A stretch of DNA of 64,000 bases, taken from the NCBI GenBank assembly GCA_031550605.1, contig JAVBOK010000025.1:1-64000 (forward strand), read 5' to 3'. Numbering within the stretch: position 1 is the first letter of the stretch; every line of letters starts with the position of its first letter. The translations under genes and the position numbers were made by a program. Below the pieces are notes generated by a model. That model saw only the letters and a list, made by a program, of their open reading frames with translations. It was not told the DNA's origin and ran no database searches. The stretch is from FLUQ01 sp031550605 (lineage in GTDB: Bacteria; Desulfobacterota; Desulfovibrionia; Desulfovibrionales; Desulfovibrionaceae). Shown here in pieces: positions 34,263 to 43,420 of this stretch.

Positions 34263-35615
34263 ATGCCTCATTCCGTTGTCATCATCGGCGGCGGCCTGGC
34301 CGGCTGCGAATGCGCCTGCGCCCTGTCCCGCGCGGGCGTTGCCGTCACCATCTATGAAATGAAGCCCGCCGCCTTTTCCCCGGCCCATGCCAGTCCGGAT
34401 CTGGCCGAGCTTGTCTGTTCCAACTCCTTCCGCTCCGACGAACCGGACAGCGCCGTGGGCCTGCTGAAGGAAGAAATGCGCGCCCTTTCCAGCCTGACCA
34501 TGCGTGTTGCGGACGCAACCCGGGTTCCCGCGGGCAAGGCGCTGGCCGTGGACCGGGACCTGTTCAGCCGTGCCGTGACACAGGCCGTGGCGGACGAACC
34601 GAACATCACCCTGATCCGTATGGAAGTCACGGATCCGGCCGCCCTGATGGAAGATACGGGCTGCCCTGTGGTCGTCGCCGCGGGGCCGCTGGCTTCCGGC
34701 GCCCTGTCCGCGTCGCTGGGCCGCCTGATCGGCGAATCCTCGCTGTATTTCTATGACGCCATCGCGCCCATCGTGGCCGCGGAATCGGTGAACACGGACC
34801 TGGCCTTCTGGGGATCGCGCTACCGGCCGGACGACTCAGACTACCTGAACTGCCCGCTGGACAGGGACGAGTATTTCGCCTTTTACGAAGCCCTGCTGGC
34901 CGGCGAAAAAACCCCGGCCCGCGAATTCGAGCAGGAAAAACACTTCGAAGGTTGCATGCCCATTGAGGCCCTGGCCGAGCGGGGCCCGAAAACACTGGCT
35001 TTCGGTTCGCTCAAACCCGTGGGCTTCACCGACCCCAGAACCGGAAAACGGCCTTACGCCCTGCTGCAACTGCGGACGGAAAACCGCAACAAAAGCGCCT
35101 TCAACCTGGTGGGCTGCCAGACAAAACTGACCCACGCCGCCCAGGCCCGCATCTTCCGTATGATTCCCGGCCTGGAACAGGCGGAATTTCTCCGCTTCGG
35201 CAGCATGCACCGCAACACGTTCGTCAACGCCCCCAAAGTGCTGGCTCCGGACCTGTCCTTGCAGGCCGCCCCGCGCGTATATCTGGCCGGCCAGATCACA
35301 GGGGTGGAAGGCTACGTGGAATCGGCGGCCTGCGGCTTGTGGCTGGGACACGCCCTGGCCGCAAAGCTGCGGGGGAATGAACTGCCGCCGCCGCCGCCGG
35401 TGACGGCGCTGGGCGCCCTGCTCGGCCATCTGCAAAGCCCGGCCGGAAAATTCCAGCCTTCCAACGTCCAATACGGTCTTATGCCCGAATTGGAACTGCG
35501 GGCGAAAAAAGACTCGCGCAAAACCCTGTACGCCTCCCGCGGCCGGCAAGCTTTTGCGGACTGGATGAAAGAAATCGGGGGGCGCTGTCTCCCGTGCCCT
35601 CCGCCGGAGGCATGA
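34263..35615 (+). CDS. trmFO: Folate-dependent tRNA (uracil-54 C5) methyltransferase TrmFO
   Basis: TrmFO uses methylenetetrahydrofolate and FAD to make ribothymidine at position 54 of tRNA. The 450-residue protein begins with the FAD-binding motif VVIIGGGLAGCECACALSR and continues with LVCSNSFRSD and HFEGCMPIEALAERG, which hold the two conserved cysteines, RPYALLQLR, GCQTKL and the late FAD contact GQITGVEGYVESAACGL. GGGAG precedes the ATG. This is the GidA-like folate enzyme rather than SAM-dependent TrmA. It is followed by a small EamA gene in the same direction. Confidence 0.96.
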   Translation: MPHSVVIIGGGLAGCECACALSRAGVAVTIYEMKPAAFSPAHASPDLAELVCSNSFRSDEPDSAVGLLKEEMRALSSLTMRVADATRVPAGKALAVDRDLFSRAVTQAVADEPNITLIRMEVTDPAALMEDTGCPVVVAAGPLASGALSASLGRLIGESSLYFYDAIAPIVAAESVNTDLAFWGSRYRPDDSDYLNCPLDRDEYFAFYEALLAGEKTPAREFEQEKHFEGCMPIEALAERGPKTLAFGSLKPVGFTDPRTGKRPYALLQLRTENRNKSAFNLVGCQTKLTHAAQARIFRMIPGLEQAEFLRFGSMHRNTFVNAPKVLAPDLSLQAAPRVYLAGQITGVEGYVESAACGLWLGHALAAKLRGNELPPPPPVTALGALLGHLQSPAGKFQPSNVQYGLMPELELRAKKDSRKTLYASRGRQAFADWMKEIGGRCLPCPPPEA

Positions 35616-35713
35616 AGCCCCTGCCTCCGCGGCGCCCCGCATTCAGGGAACGCGGGAGTTCGGCGGCCCTGCGGGGGGCGTGGAAAGACGGAATCCGGCC
35701 GGAAGGAATTCTT

Positions 35714-36127
35714 ATGTGGAAACTCTATGCGCTGCTCTCCGCCGTCTTCGCATCGCTGACGGCCATCACCGCCAAAATCGGAGTCAAAGACGTTGACTCC
35801 AACCTTGCCACGGCCATCCGGGTGACCTGCATTCTGCTGCTGACCTGGGGCATCGTGTTCGCGAGCGGCAATGTCAGGGAAATCAAGGCCATCCCTGCGC
35901 GGTCCCTGGTGTTTCTGGCCATTTCCGCCGTGGCCACGGGGCTTTCCTGGCTTTTTTACTTCAAGGCCCTGCAAATGGGCGAGGTATCCAAAGTCGCGCC
36001 CATCGACAAGCTGAGCGTGGCCATCACCATCGCCCTGTCCATCCTGCTGCTGGGGGAACCGGCGGAACTCAAAACCCTGGCCGGCGGCGCGCTGATCGTC
36101 GCCGGATCTCTGGTGCTGCTGCTGTAG
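35714..36127 (+). CDS. Half-size EamA-type drug/metabolite transporter
   Basis: A 137-residue membrane protein with five hydrophobic segments and a single EamA repeat. Typical phrases are AVFASLTAITAKIGVKDVDSNL near the start, LSWLFYFKALQMGEVSKVAPIDKLSV in the middle and LLLGEPAELKTLAGGALIVAGSLVLL at the end. Full-length family members carry two such repeats, so this one must dimerise, like the small multidrug resistance and other half-size transporters. ATG at 35714 has AAGGA upstream. Substrate unknown. Confidence 0.88.
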   Translation: MWKLYALLSAVFASLTAITAKIGVKDVDSNLATAIRVTCILLLTWGIVFASGNVREIKAIPARSLVFLAISAVATGLSWLFYFKALQMGEVSKVAPIDKLSVAITIALSILLLGEPAELKTLAGGALIVAGSLVLLL

Positions 36128-36147
36128 ACGGCAAAAAACGCAATGCC

Positions 36148-36180
36148 GGCCGGGCAGCGGTTTTCGCAACCGTTGCCCGG
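36148..36180. terminator. Bidirectional terminator between EamA and phosphodiesterase genes
   Basis: Fourteen-base arms (36148-36161 and 36167-36180) with one G-T pair and the loop ttcgc lie between two convergent genes. The T-rich downstream tract is weak on both sides. Confidence 0.75.
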
Positions 36181-36214
36181 CGCAGTCTTTGATGCAGGGG
36201 ATATCCGGACCAGG

Positions 36215-37039
36215 TCAGGCGTGGCGAACTGTGGGCGGCTTGGAAAAAAAGTACGGCCCGGCATGGGGAAAATCGCCGGGAACCCGGCAGAAATGGGTAT
36301 TCACCTGTCCCGCATGCAAATGGTGGACCAGATAGCCGGGCGCGCCCAGAGTAAAAGCGTCGCCGCCTTCGGGGCTGAGGTCCAGTTCGATGTCCATGAC
36401 CAGCGGCGGGGCGCACAGCGCCGTCACGCCGCCCCAGACCGTGACCATGCCCCGGTGCAGATGGCCGCAGCACAGGCGGACCTGAGGGTTGTTCCGCAGG
36501 ATGCGGGCGAATTCTCCGGCGTTCTCGTACGGTTCGTCCATCACGCCCAGAGCGGACAAAAACGGCGGGTGGTGGGTGAAAAGCAGCGTGGGAACATCCC
36601 TGCGCGCGGCCAGGGTTTCCTCCAGCCAGCGGGCCACGGGTGCGTCCAGATGGCCGGAATGTGAGCCGGGCCGGGTGCCGTCCGCCACCACCAGCCGCAA
36701 GGGCGTATCTTCCACCGCATAGCACAGGTACGGGGCCATATCCGGCCGTGCCGGGCAGTATGCGCCGAGAGCCGTCAGCAGGTTGTCCCGCCTGTCGTGG
36801 TTGCCGGGCAGAACATACAGGGGTTCCGGCAGCCGCGCCAGATTGCGCGCCACCAGGGCGTAAGCCTCCGGCTCACCGTGCTCTGCCAGATCACCGGAAA
36901 CGACAAAACAATCCGGCCGCTGCGCAAGCGCCAGCAGATGTTCCACGGTCCGTTCCAGGGCGGTGGCGGAATCGGCCGCGTTGAAGGCCAATGCCCTGCC
37001 CGCCTTGACGTGCAGGTCCGAAAGCTGGATAATACGCAT
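36215..37039 (-). CDS. Calcineurin-like metallophosphoesterase (cyclic-nucleotide or glycerophosphodiester type)
   Basis: A 274-residue cytosolic dinuclear-metal phosphodiesterase. The five family motifs are present in order: QLSDLHV, VSGDLAEHG, LPGNHDRR, LLFTHHPP and CCGHLHRG, which is the pattern of the CpdA/GpdQ group. The start codon overlaps the stop codon of the ABC transporter gene (TAATG), so the two are translationally coupled. That link suggests the enzyme splits a phosphodiester brought in by the transporter, for example a glycerophosphodiester, rather than acting on signalling nucleotides; this is inference from position only. Confidence 0.88.
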   Translation of the reverse strand: MRIIQLSDLHVKAGRALAFNAADSATALERTVEHLLALAQRPDCFVVSGDLAEHGEPEAYALVARNLARLPEPLYVLPGNHDRRDNLLTALGAYCPARPDMAPYLCYAVEDTPLRLVVADGTRPGSHSGHLDAPVARWLEETLAARRDVPTLLFTHHPPFLSALGVMDEPYENAGEFARILRNNPQVRLCCGHLHRGMVTVWGGVTALCAPPLVMDIELDLSPEGGDAFTLGAPGYLVHHLHAGQVNTHFCRVPGDFPHAGPYFFSKPPTVRHA

Positions 37040-38955
37040 TACGCCTCCCTGAACAGCAAAAGAGAACGGGGTTCGATGTCGACGCCCACGTGGGCGCCGG
37101 GCTGGACATTTTCCGCCGAAGGCAGTTCCAGCTTGATCAGCGTCGTCTCGTCCAGTTGCACAACCAGACGCGTCCGTTCACCCAGGAAATGGGCGGTCAG
37201 CACCTCGCCGCACATCCGTCCCTCGGCCGGCGCGGCCAGCCGGGCCTGGTCGGGCCGGAAAAAAACCTCCGCTTCCCCCTGTCCGGCAAAGGACGCGGCC
37301 AGCGCATTCGCGGGAATCGCCGCTCCGCCGGGCAGGCGGAGGAATTCTCCGTCCAGCTTCCCTTGCAGACGGTTGGACCCGCCCACGAAGCCGGCCACAA
37401 AGGCCGTGGCCGGTTTGTAGTAGATGTCCCTGGGGCTGCCGGTCTGCTCGATGCGGCCGTCTTTCATCACCACAATGGTGTCGCCCAGGCTCATGGCCTC
37501 GTCCTGGTCGTGCGTCACGATGACCGTGGTAATGCCGAGCGTGGTGAGCAACTGGTCCAGCTCTTCCCGCACGCTGACCCGAAGCAGGGCGTCAAGGGCG
37601 GTCAGAGGTTCGTCCAGCAGCAACACGCGGGGCTTGACGGCCAGGGCCCTGGCCAGCGCCACGCGCTGACGCTGGCCGCCGGACAATTCACTGATCCTGC
37701 GCTCCGCCAGGTGTTGCAGATGCACCATCTCCAGCATCCCGTTCACCGTCTTCCGGATCTCATCCTTGGGGGCCTTGCGCACGCGCAGGCCGTAGCCCAC
37801 ATTTTCCGCCACCCGCATATGGGGGAACAGGGCATACTGCTGAAACATCATGCCGATGTTGCGGCGTTCCACCGGCACATGGGTGACGTCGGCATCGCCC
37901 AGCAGAACCCTGCCGCCCGCATCCGGGTTCTCAAGGCCGGCGATCAGGCGCAACGTCGTGGTCTTGCCGCAGCCGGAAGGTCCCAGCAGCACAACTTTCC
38001 TGCCTCGGGGAATATGCAGGGAAAAGGGATGCAGCACCCGCGTCTGGCCAAAGGTCTTGGCGCAGTTTTCCAGGGTGACGGAAACAGGGTCCACCAGAGG
38101 GGTTCTGGGTTTGATTACGGCAGGGGCTTGGTCCATGAGGGCATCCGATTTGGTTTTGCCGACGGCGGTCATCTGGTCCATGAATTCGGGGATCTTCTGC
38201 ATCAAAGCCAGGGCCGGCACGATAAGCACCAGAAAAACCACCGTGTAGGCGGAGCCGATCTCGATACGCATGGAAGCGTAACTGTCGGCCAGACCCACGG
38301 GCAAGGTGCGGGTAAAGGGTGTCTGGAGCATCCAGGAAATGTTGAATTCGCCGATGGACAGCGTGAGCACCATCAACGCGCCGGAAAGAACGCCGGGCGC
38401 GGCGACGGGCACCACCACCTGCCAGAACTGCAGGAGCGGCCCCGCTCCGAGCGTGGCCGCCGCTTCCTCATAGACGGACAAGGGCACCACGCGCAACACC
38501 GCCGTGACCGAGCGCACCATGAAAGGCAAACAGAAAATGGTATGCCCCGCCAGCAGAAACAGCCAGCTGTGGCGAAACCAGGTCATGCCGCCCCAGGTCA
38601 GCAGAATGCCCAGACCGATGGCCATGCCCGGTATGGAAAGAGGCAGAACCAAAGATTCTTCGACAAATACGGCCCACTTGGCCTTGCCCGCCTTGACCAG
38701 GGTATAGGCGGCCGGAACGCCGATCAGCGCGCACACCGCCAGTGTGGCCACGGCCAGGTAGAAGCTGCGGAAAATGGTGTCGCCGTAGGTGGTCAGCACC
38801 TGCCCCATCCATTTCAGGGTAAAGCCGGAACTGACGCCGCGGAACGCGTTCTGCATCAAAGCCGTGAGCACCGTCTGGATGACCGGAATGACCAGAAAAG
38901 CGCAGCAGACCAGGGTAAGGGCCATCTGGCTCCAGAAAAATCCGCCCCGTTTCAT
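37039..38955 (-). CDS. ABC importer: permease fused to ATP-binding subunit
   Basis: One 639-residue frame carries two proteins that are normally separate. Residues 1-250 are a type I importer permease with six membrane segments and the EAA loop (VYEEAAATLGAGPL, about 161-174). A 35-residue linker follows. Residues 290-639 are an ATPase with Walker A GPSGCGKTT (325-333), signature LSGGQRQR, Walker B VLLLDEPL, switch histidine VTHDQDEA and a C-terminal TOBE-like domain, as in the Fe(III)/polyamine/2-aminoethylphosphonate family. ATG at 38955 follows GGGAGG and overlaps the other permease gene by four bases. I see no internal stop or restart signal, so a true fusion is likely. Confidence 0.9.
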   Translation of the reverse strand: MKRGGFFWSQMALTLVCCAFLVIPVIQTVLTALMQNAFRGVSSGFTLKWMGQVLTTYGDTIFRSFYLAVATLAVCALIGVPAAYTLVKAGKAKWAVFVEESLVLPLSIPGMAIGLGILLTWGGMTWFRHSWLFLLAGHTIFCLPFMVRSVTAVLRVVPLSVYEEAAATLGAGPLLQFWQVVVPVAAPGVLSGALMVLTLSIGEFNISWMLQTPFTRTLPVGLADSYASMRIEIGSAYTVVFLVLIVPALALMQKIPEFMDQMTAVGKTKSDALMDQAPAVIKPRTPLVDPVSVTLENCAKTFGQTRVLHPFSLHIPRGRKVVLLGPSGCGKTTTLRLIAGLENPDAGGRVLLGDADVTHVPVERRNIGMMFQQYALFPHMRVAENVGYGLRVRKAPKDEIRKTVNGMLEMVHLQHLAERRISELSGGQRQRVALARALAVKPRVLLLDEPLTALDALLRVSVREELDQLLTTLGITTVIVTHDQDEAMSLGDTIVVMKDGRIEQTGSPRDIYYKPATAFVAGFVGGSNRLQGKLDGEFLRLPGGAAIPANALAASFAGQGEAEVFFRPDQARLAAPAEGRMCGEVLTAHFLGERTRLVVQLDETTLIKLELPSAENVQPGAHVGVDIEPRSLLLFREA

Positions 38956-39770
38956 GCGCCGCCTCCCGTGACATGGGCTCCGGTGAACAGATGAGCCAGG
39001 AACAGCGTCAGCCATGTCACAAAGCCCAGCACCACGGAAAGCATGGCCGCGGTCGCGATATTGGCCGCCAGGGTGAATTCCGTGTAAATGACGATGGGCA
39101 GCACGTTGATTTCCGTGGCCAGGGTGAAGGCCGTGCCGAACGCGCCGATGGAGGTGGCGAAACAAATGGCCCCTGTGGAAACCAGCGCCGGCGCCATGGC
39201 CGGGATGGTCACATCAATGAGGGTGCGCAGCGGCGAAGCCCCCAGGGTGCGCGCCGCCTCTTCCTGGGCCGCGTCCAGTTTGCTGGCCGCGGCCATGACC
39301 GTGGTCACGACGCGGGGCAGGGAAAAATACAGGTAGCCCATGAACAGCCCGGCCACGGAATAGGCAAATATCAGCTTGGACCCGAACAGGGCATTGGTGG
39401 CCTGTCCGATCAGCCCCTGGCGGCCGGCCAGCATGATGACCATGAACCCCACCACTACGCCGGGAAAAGACAGCGGCAAGGTCAGCATGCTGACCAGCAG
39501 GTTGCGGCCGGGAAAACTGTTGCGTTCCAGAAACAGCCCGGCCATGCCGCCGATAACCAGGGCCGCGAAAGTCACCGCGAGCGAAAGGCCCACCGTGTCC
39601 ACAAGGCTTTTCCAGTAGCGGGGGTTGGCGATGACCTGGGCGTAAATGGCCGCGCCGTCGGGGGTATCCAGGGACTGTGGCACAAGAAGGGCGACGGGCA
39701 ACAGGAAAAAGGCGGCGAACACGGCGAGAGCCGGAACGAGAAAACAGACAAGAAGTACCCTTCGTCGCAT
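38952..39770 (-). CDS. ABC transporter permease
   Basis: A 272-residue inner-membrane permease of the type I importer class with six hydrophobic segments and an EAA loop in EEAARTLGASPLRTLIDVTIP near residues 185-205. It should pair with the permease half of the fused protein encoded just downstream, whose start codon overlaps this gene's stop by four bases. ATG at 39770 has GGAG with good spacing; longer in-frame starts upstream lack one. The combination of two different permeases with one binding protein matches the iron/polyamine/phosphonate-type importers. Confidence 0.93.
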   Translation of the reverse strand: MRRRVLLVCFLVPALAVFAAFFLLPVALLVPQSLDTPDGAAIYAQVIANPRYWKSLVDTVGLSLAVTFAALVIGGMAGLFLERNSFPGRNLLVSMLTLPLSFPGVVVGFMVIMLAGRQGLIGQATNALFGSKLIFAYSVAGLFMGYLYFSLPRVVTTVMAAASKLDAAQEEAARTLGASPLRTLIDVTIPAMAPALVSTGAICFATSIGAFGTAFTLATEINVLPIVIYTEFTLAANIATAAMLSVVLGFVTWLTLFLAHLFTGAHVTGGGA

Positions 39771-39947
39771 ACTGTCTCCGTTTAGAGCAGATGACTTTTT
39801 CAAACAGGCCGGCAACAGCGGCAAAGCGTGCTTGTGCCCGTTTGGCGGCAGGGACTTGACGACGGATCCTTGCACGCGTCCCACGCGGAAATGCCCCGGC
39901 AAAACCGGAACCCGCCGCCGGCGGACACGGCGGCGGGCCGGCGGGAA

Positions 39948-40967
39948 CTATTTCAGGACCTCTTTGAGGTACCGCTCACCGAAAGCCTGCTGCACATCCG
40001 CCATTTTGGCATAGTTTACGGAACCCGCGCGCGCGTATTCGACGTCGGGCAGGAACAGTTTGGCAATGTCCGGGGTCATGGCGCCGGGCATGACCGGCCG
40101 CAGGAAGTTCTGCGCCCAGAGCTTCTGGCCTTTGGCGCCGAGCACGAAGTCGATGATCTTTTTGCCGTTGGCCGCGTGTGGCGCGCCTTTCACAAAGGTC
40201 ATCACGTAAGGCACCATGATGGTCCCCTCGGCCGGGATGACGAATTCGATGTTGGCCTTGTCCTTGTGTTTGGCGCGGTACGCGTTGAAATCGTAATCCA
40301 GCAGGATGGGAATTTCGCCGGACAGCACGCGGGCGTACGCCGTCTGCTTGGGCACAATGGGGGAATTTTTCTGCATCTCCTTGAAGTACCTGATGCCCGG
40401 ATCAAAGTTGTCCAGGCTGCCGCCCAGGGCCTGATTGACGGCCACCGCGCCCACATAGCCCACAAAGGCCGAAGCGGGATCAAGAAAACCCACCATGCCC
40501 TTGTATTTGGGGTCCAGCAGATCTTTCCAGGATTTGGGCACGGGTTTGCCTTCCAGGGCGTCCACGTTGACCATCAGGCCCATGGTGCCGGAATGGATGG
40601 ACACCCAGTAGCCGTCGGGGTCCTTCAACCCGTCGGGCACGCCCTTCCAGCCTTCGCCTTTGTAGGCGTCAAGCACGCCGGCCTTCATCGCGTTGATGGC
40701 GAAGGAAATGCCCAGATAGCAAACGTCGGCCACGGGGTTGTTTTTTTCCGCGATAAGCTGGGACAGGGACTGGCCGGAATTTTTATTGTCCAGGGGGACG
40801 AAAATACCGGTTTCTTTTTTGATCAGATCAAGCTGGGTACCCCATCCGGCCCATTCGGGCGGGCAATTGTAACAGATGGCCGTTTCAGCGGCAAACGCGG
40901 AAGAGGCGGACATGACGACGGTGAGCATGACAGCGGCTAGGATTCGAAGCACCTTGATTCTCCTCAT
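39948..40967 (-). CDS. ABC transporter periplasmic substrate-binding protein
   Basis: A 339-residue binding protein with a signal peptide (hydrophobic core ILAAVMLTVVMSA, cleavage near AFAAE). The mature protein looks like the family 1 group that binds iron, polyamines or phosphonates (FbpA/PotD/PhnS): DLIKKETGIFV, LIAEKNNPVADVCYLG, SWKDLLDPKYKGMVGFLDPA and a late GMNW-like tail. A Cys pair (ICYNCPPEW) right after the signal peptide is unusual for the family. ATG at 40967 is the likely start. It heads the importer operon and is separated from the permease gene by 177 bases. Confidence 0.9.
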   Translation of the reverse strand: MRRIKVLRILAAVMLTVVMSASSAFAAETAICYNCPPEWAGWGTQLDLIKKETGIFVPLDNKNSGQSLSQLIAEKNNPVADVCYLGISFAINAMKAGVLDAYKGEGWKGVPDGLKDPDGYWVSIHSGTMGLMVNVDALEGKPVPKSWKDLLDPKYKGMVGFLDPASAFVGYVGAVAVNQALGGSLDNFDPGIRYFKEMQKNSPIVPKQTAYARVLSGEIPILLDYDFNAYRAKHKDKANIEFVIPAEGTIMVPYVMTFVKGAPHAANGKKIIDFVLGAKGQKLWAQNFLRPVMPGAMTPDIAKLFLPDVEYARAGSVNYAKMADVQQAFGERYLKEVLK

Positions 40968-41179
40968 GTTTAGACCTGGTTGCAGGGACAGGACGCGCGC
41001 GGACCGGGTGGAAGCGGCGCCCGACACGGGGATATACGGCCGCAAGCCGGCGGGACCGTGACAACACTGTGGCGGTTATACGACAAAACATTCCTATCGG
41101 CATGATCGATATACAAAATCACTCGCTTGCTGCGATTTTATTCAATTTTTTGCAATTATACAAGCTGCCGGGCAACCGG

Positions 41180-42169
41180 TCATTGCCCTTTAATTTTCAG
41201 CAGCTTGTCGAGAAGATTGAGGTCAGCGGCGAAATTGACGGCGTCGTTGCGCAGCAGTTGCGCGTGCTCGGCGGCAAAGGCCTTTTCCAGCCGCAGCAGC
41301 AGGTCGGCGCAACGGTCAAGCGACTCGTCCACGGACGCCAGCCCCCTGCCCTGCCGGTCCAGTCTGAGGTATTCGTCCACCAGCAACTGCGCGGAAGGCA
41401 GATAGCGGGTCAGAAAGCGGTCGCCGGGCGCGAAATCGCCCTCGTCCCGCTCCATGCAGTCCACAATGTTCCCGGCTGCCGCGCAAAGGGCATCCAGAGA
41501 GGAGCGCATCGATTCCGGCAACTCACCCGCCCCGCCCTTCAGGCGACGCACCGTTTCCCGGTGGGCGGCCAGGACGGCGGCCCCGGGGGCGCCCCAAACG
41601 GCCGGGGCGGCGGCCGCGCGTTCGGCGTTGCGGACGCAGACCCGGTCAAGCAGACGCCCGGCGGGCAAAAGCAGGGCAACACTGGCCAGCGGCCACAGGG
41701 AGACGCCTTTGCCGGCCAGGCTGAAAAGAGAAAACCCCAAGGACAGGCTCAGGAAAGGCAGCACCGCGTATTCCCAACCCATGCCGCCCTTGCGCCGCAG
41801 CAGACGCTGGCACCAGGTCTGCAGACCGCCCCAGGCGGGCGCGCTCTCCCAGGGCAGGCCCAGCGCCAGCAAAAGCGCCGTTTGCCCCAGACCCGTCCCG
41901 GTGGCCAGAAGCCCACGCGCCCGCTGGGGATCGGGGCTGGGAAAAATACAAATCAGCCCCACGTACACCCCGGCCGCGGCCGTGGTCCCAAGGCCCGGCC
42001 CGGCGGCGAAAAACGCGAATCCGGCCAGTACCAGACCCACCATGTGCGCCACGACCCGCCTGCCAAGGCCGGCCAGAAAAGATCCGGCAATGCCCGCGGC
42101 CCTGTCCAGTCTGCCGGCCAGATCCTCGCCGGCAGGAGCGCGCACCCCGTCAGGCCGGGGACGCTTCAT
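41180..42169 (-). CDS. XpaC-like membrane protein
   Basis: A 329-residue protein with four hydrophobic segments between about residues 40 and 170 and a long helical cytosolic C-terminal half. The last 80 residues (LPSAQLLVDEYLRLDRQ onward, ending FAADLNLLDKLLKIKG) match the pattern of the XpaC family named for 5-bromo-4-chloroindolyl phosphate hydrolysis, which is typically encoded next to TelA. It overlaps telA by 20 bases and has its own GGGAAG ribosome binding site. Biochemical function is unknown; an envelope-stress or resistance role with TelA is the family expectation. Confidence 0.75.
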   Translation of the reverse strand: MKRPRPDGVRAPAGEDLAGRLDRAAGIAGSFLAGLGRRVVAHMVGLVLAGFAFFAAGPGLGTTAAAGVYVGLICIFPSPDPQRARGLLATGTGLGQTALLLALGLPWESAPAWGGLQTWCQRLLRRKGGMGWEYAVLPFLSLSLGFSLFSLAGKGVSLWPLASVALLLPAGRLLDRVCVRNAERAAAAPAVWGAPGAAVLAAHRETVRRLKGGAGELPESMRSSLDALCAAAGNIVDCMERDEGDFAPGDRFLTRYLPSAQLLVDEYLRLDRQGRGLASVDESLDRCADLLLRLEKAFAAEHAQLLRNDAVNFAADLNLLDKLLKIKGQ

Positions 42170-43262
42170 TGTCTTCCCGCCGTTCGCCGACGGCCAGTTC
42201 CGTCAGGCGCCGCTTGAGTTCCAGCTCCATCCGGCGCATTTCCGCCTCGGCTTCGGCCCTGTTTTTTCTGCCTTCGCGCGCGATGGCCAATGTTTCCTCT
42301 ATGGTGGCGACAAGCTTCTCGTGCACGTCCCGCAGGGTCCCGACGTCCACTATGGAACGCTCCACCTCGCGGGCCGTATCCACGGCGGCCCCGTGCAGCA
42401 TTTCGGAATTTTTGCGCAACAGCGCGTTGGTGGTGTCGGCCACGTCCTTTTGCATCCGGACTGCCTTTTTCTGGCCGTGCAGCGAAAGCGCCAGCACCAT
42501 CTGATTTTTCCACAACGGAATCGTGTTCAGAATGCTGGTCTGGATCTTTTCCGCCAGGTTCTGGTCGTTGCTCTGGATCAGGCGGATCTGCGGGGCCGTC
42601 TGCAGGGTCACCGCGCGCGACAGTTGCAGATCGTGCAGACGGCGCTCGAAACGATCCGCCCGGTTCGCCAGGTCGCGGACCTCCTGGGCGGCCATGTTGT
42701 CGCCGGAAGATTCCGCCCTTGCCTTCAGCGCGGGCAAGTCCGCATTGCGCACCTGGTCCAGCTTTTCCCTGCCCGCTTCGATATGGACCGACAGATCCCG
42801 GTGAAATTCCCTGTTGTGCTCGAACAACTGCTCCAGAACCTCAATGTCGCGCAGCAGCCCGACCATGGCCGTTTCCAGCTGCTTGCCGATGCCGTCGATC
42901 TGGCCGGCCACGGTGTTGAAGCGGGCCATGGCCCGTTGCGCCTTGTTGAACAGGGACCCTACAAGGGGAAGACGCTCCAGCACGCCGTCTTCGCCATCGC
43001 TGATGCCGCGCAGGTCGATGTCCTTGACCTTGAGCATCAGGTCCGTCAGGATTTCCGCCGCGGGTCCCGCGTCTTTGGCCGTTACCCGGCCCAGCATGTC
43101 GTCGGCGAAACGGGCGATGTTTTCCATGGCCTGCGCACCGTACGTGATGGTCAGGGACGGATCGCGCAGATTGATGCCGGCGGCGATGTCCCTGGCGCGT
43201 TGCGCGTCTTCCGGACACAGCGAACCGGGCAGATACGGGAGGCTTTCGTTATTTTCGGACAT
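42150..43262 (-). CDS. telA: Toxic anion resistance protein TelA-like
   Basis: A 370-residue, largely helical cytosolic protein of the TelA/KlaA family first linked to tellurite resistance. Family phrases include GVLERLPLVGSLFNKAQRAMARF, QIDGIGKQLETAMVGLLRDIEVLEQLFEHN and TAPQIRLIQSNDQNLAEKIQTSILNTIPLWKNQ. Long coiled-coil stretches occupy the second half. ATG at 43262 has GGAG; a longer in-frame version upstream is rejected. It is the first gene of a two-gene unit with the XpaC-like protein. Confidence 0.9.
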   Translation of the reverse strand: MSENNESLPYLPGSLCPEDAQRARDIAAGINLRDPSLTITYGAQAMENIARFADDMLGRVTAKDAGPAAEILTDLMLKVKDIDLRGISDGEDGVLERLPLVGSLFNKAQRAMARFNTVAGQIDGIGKQLETAMVGLLRDIEVLEQLFEHNREFHRDLSVHIEAGREKLDQVRNADLPALKARAESSGDNMAAQEVRDLANRADRFERRLHDLQLSRAVTLQTAPQIRLIQSNDQNLAEKIQTSILNTIPLWKNQMVLALSLHGQKKAVRMQKDVADTTNALLRKNSEMLHGAAVDTAREVERSIVDVGTLRDVHEKLVATIEETLAIAREGRKNRAEAEAEMRRMELELKRRLTELAVGERREDNEASPA

Positions 43263-43420
43263 AAACGCTCCGGAAAAAAATGTCGCGATACGTACAGTAC
43301 GGTAAAGCGCGGCGAGTGACAACCGCCCGCGTTCGAAGCGCTTCCATAACGCGGTTGTCCGGCGGAAAACTCCGCCGCGCCGCTGTGGAGCGGAACGCGG
43401 CAATCCCGCGTGAACAGGCG

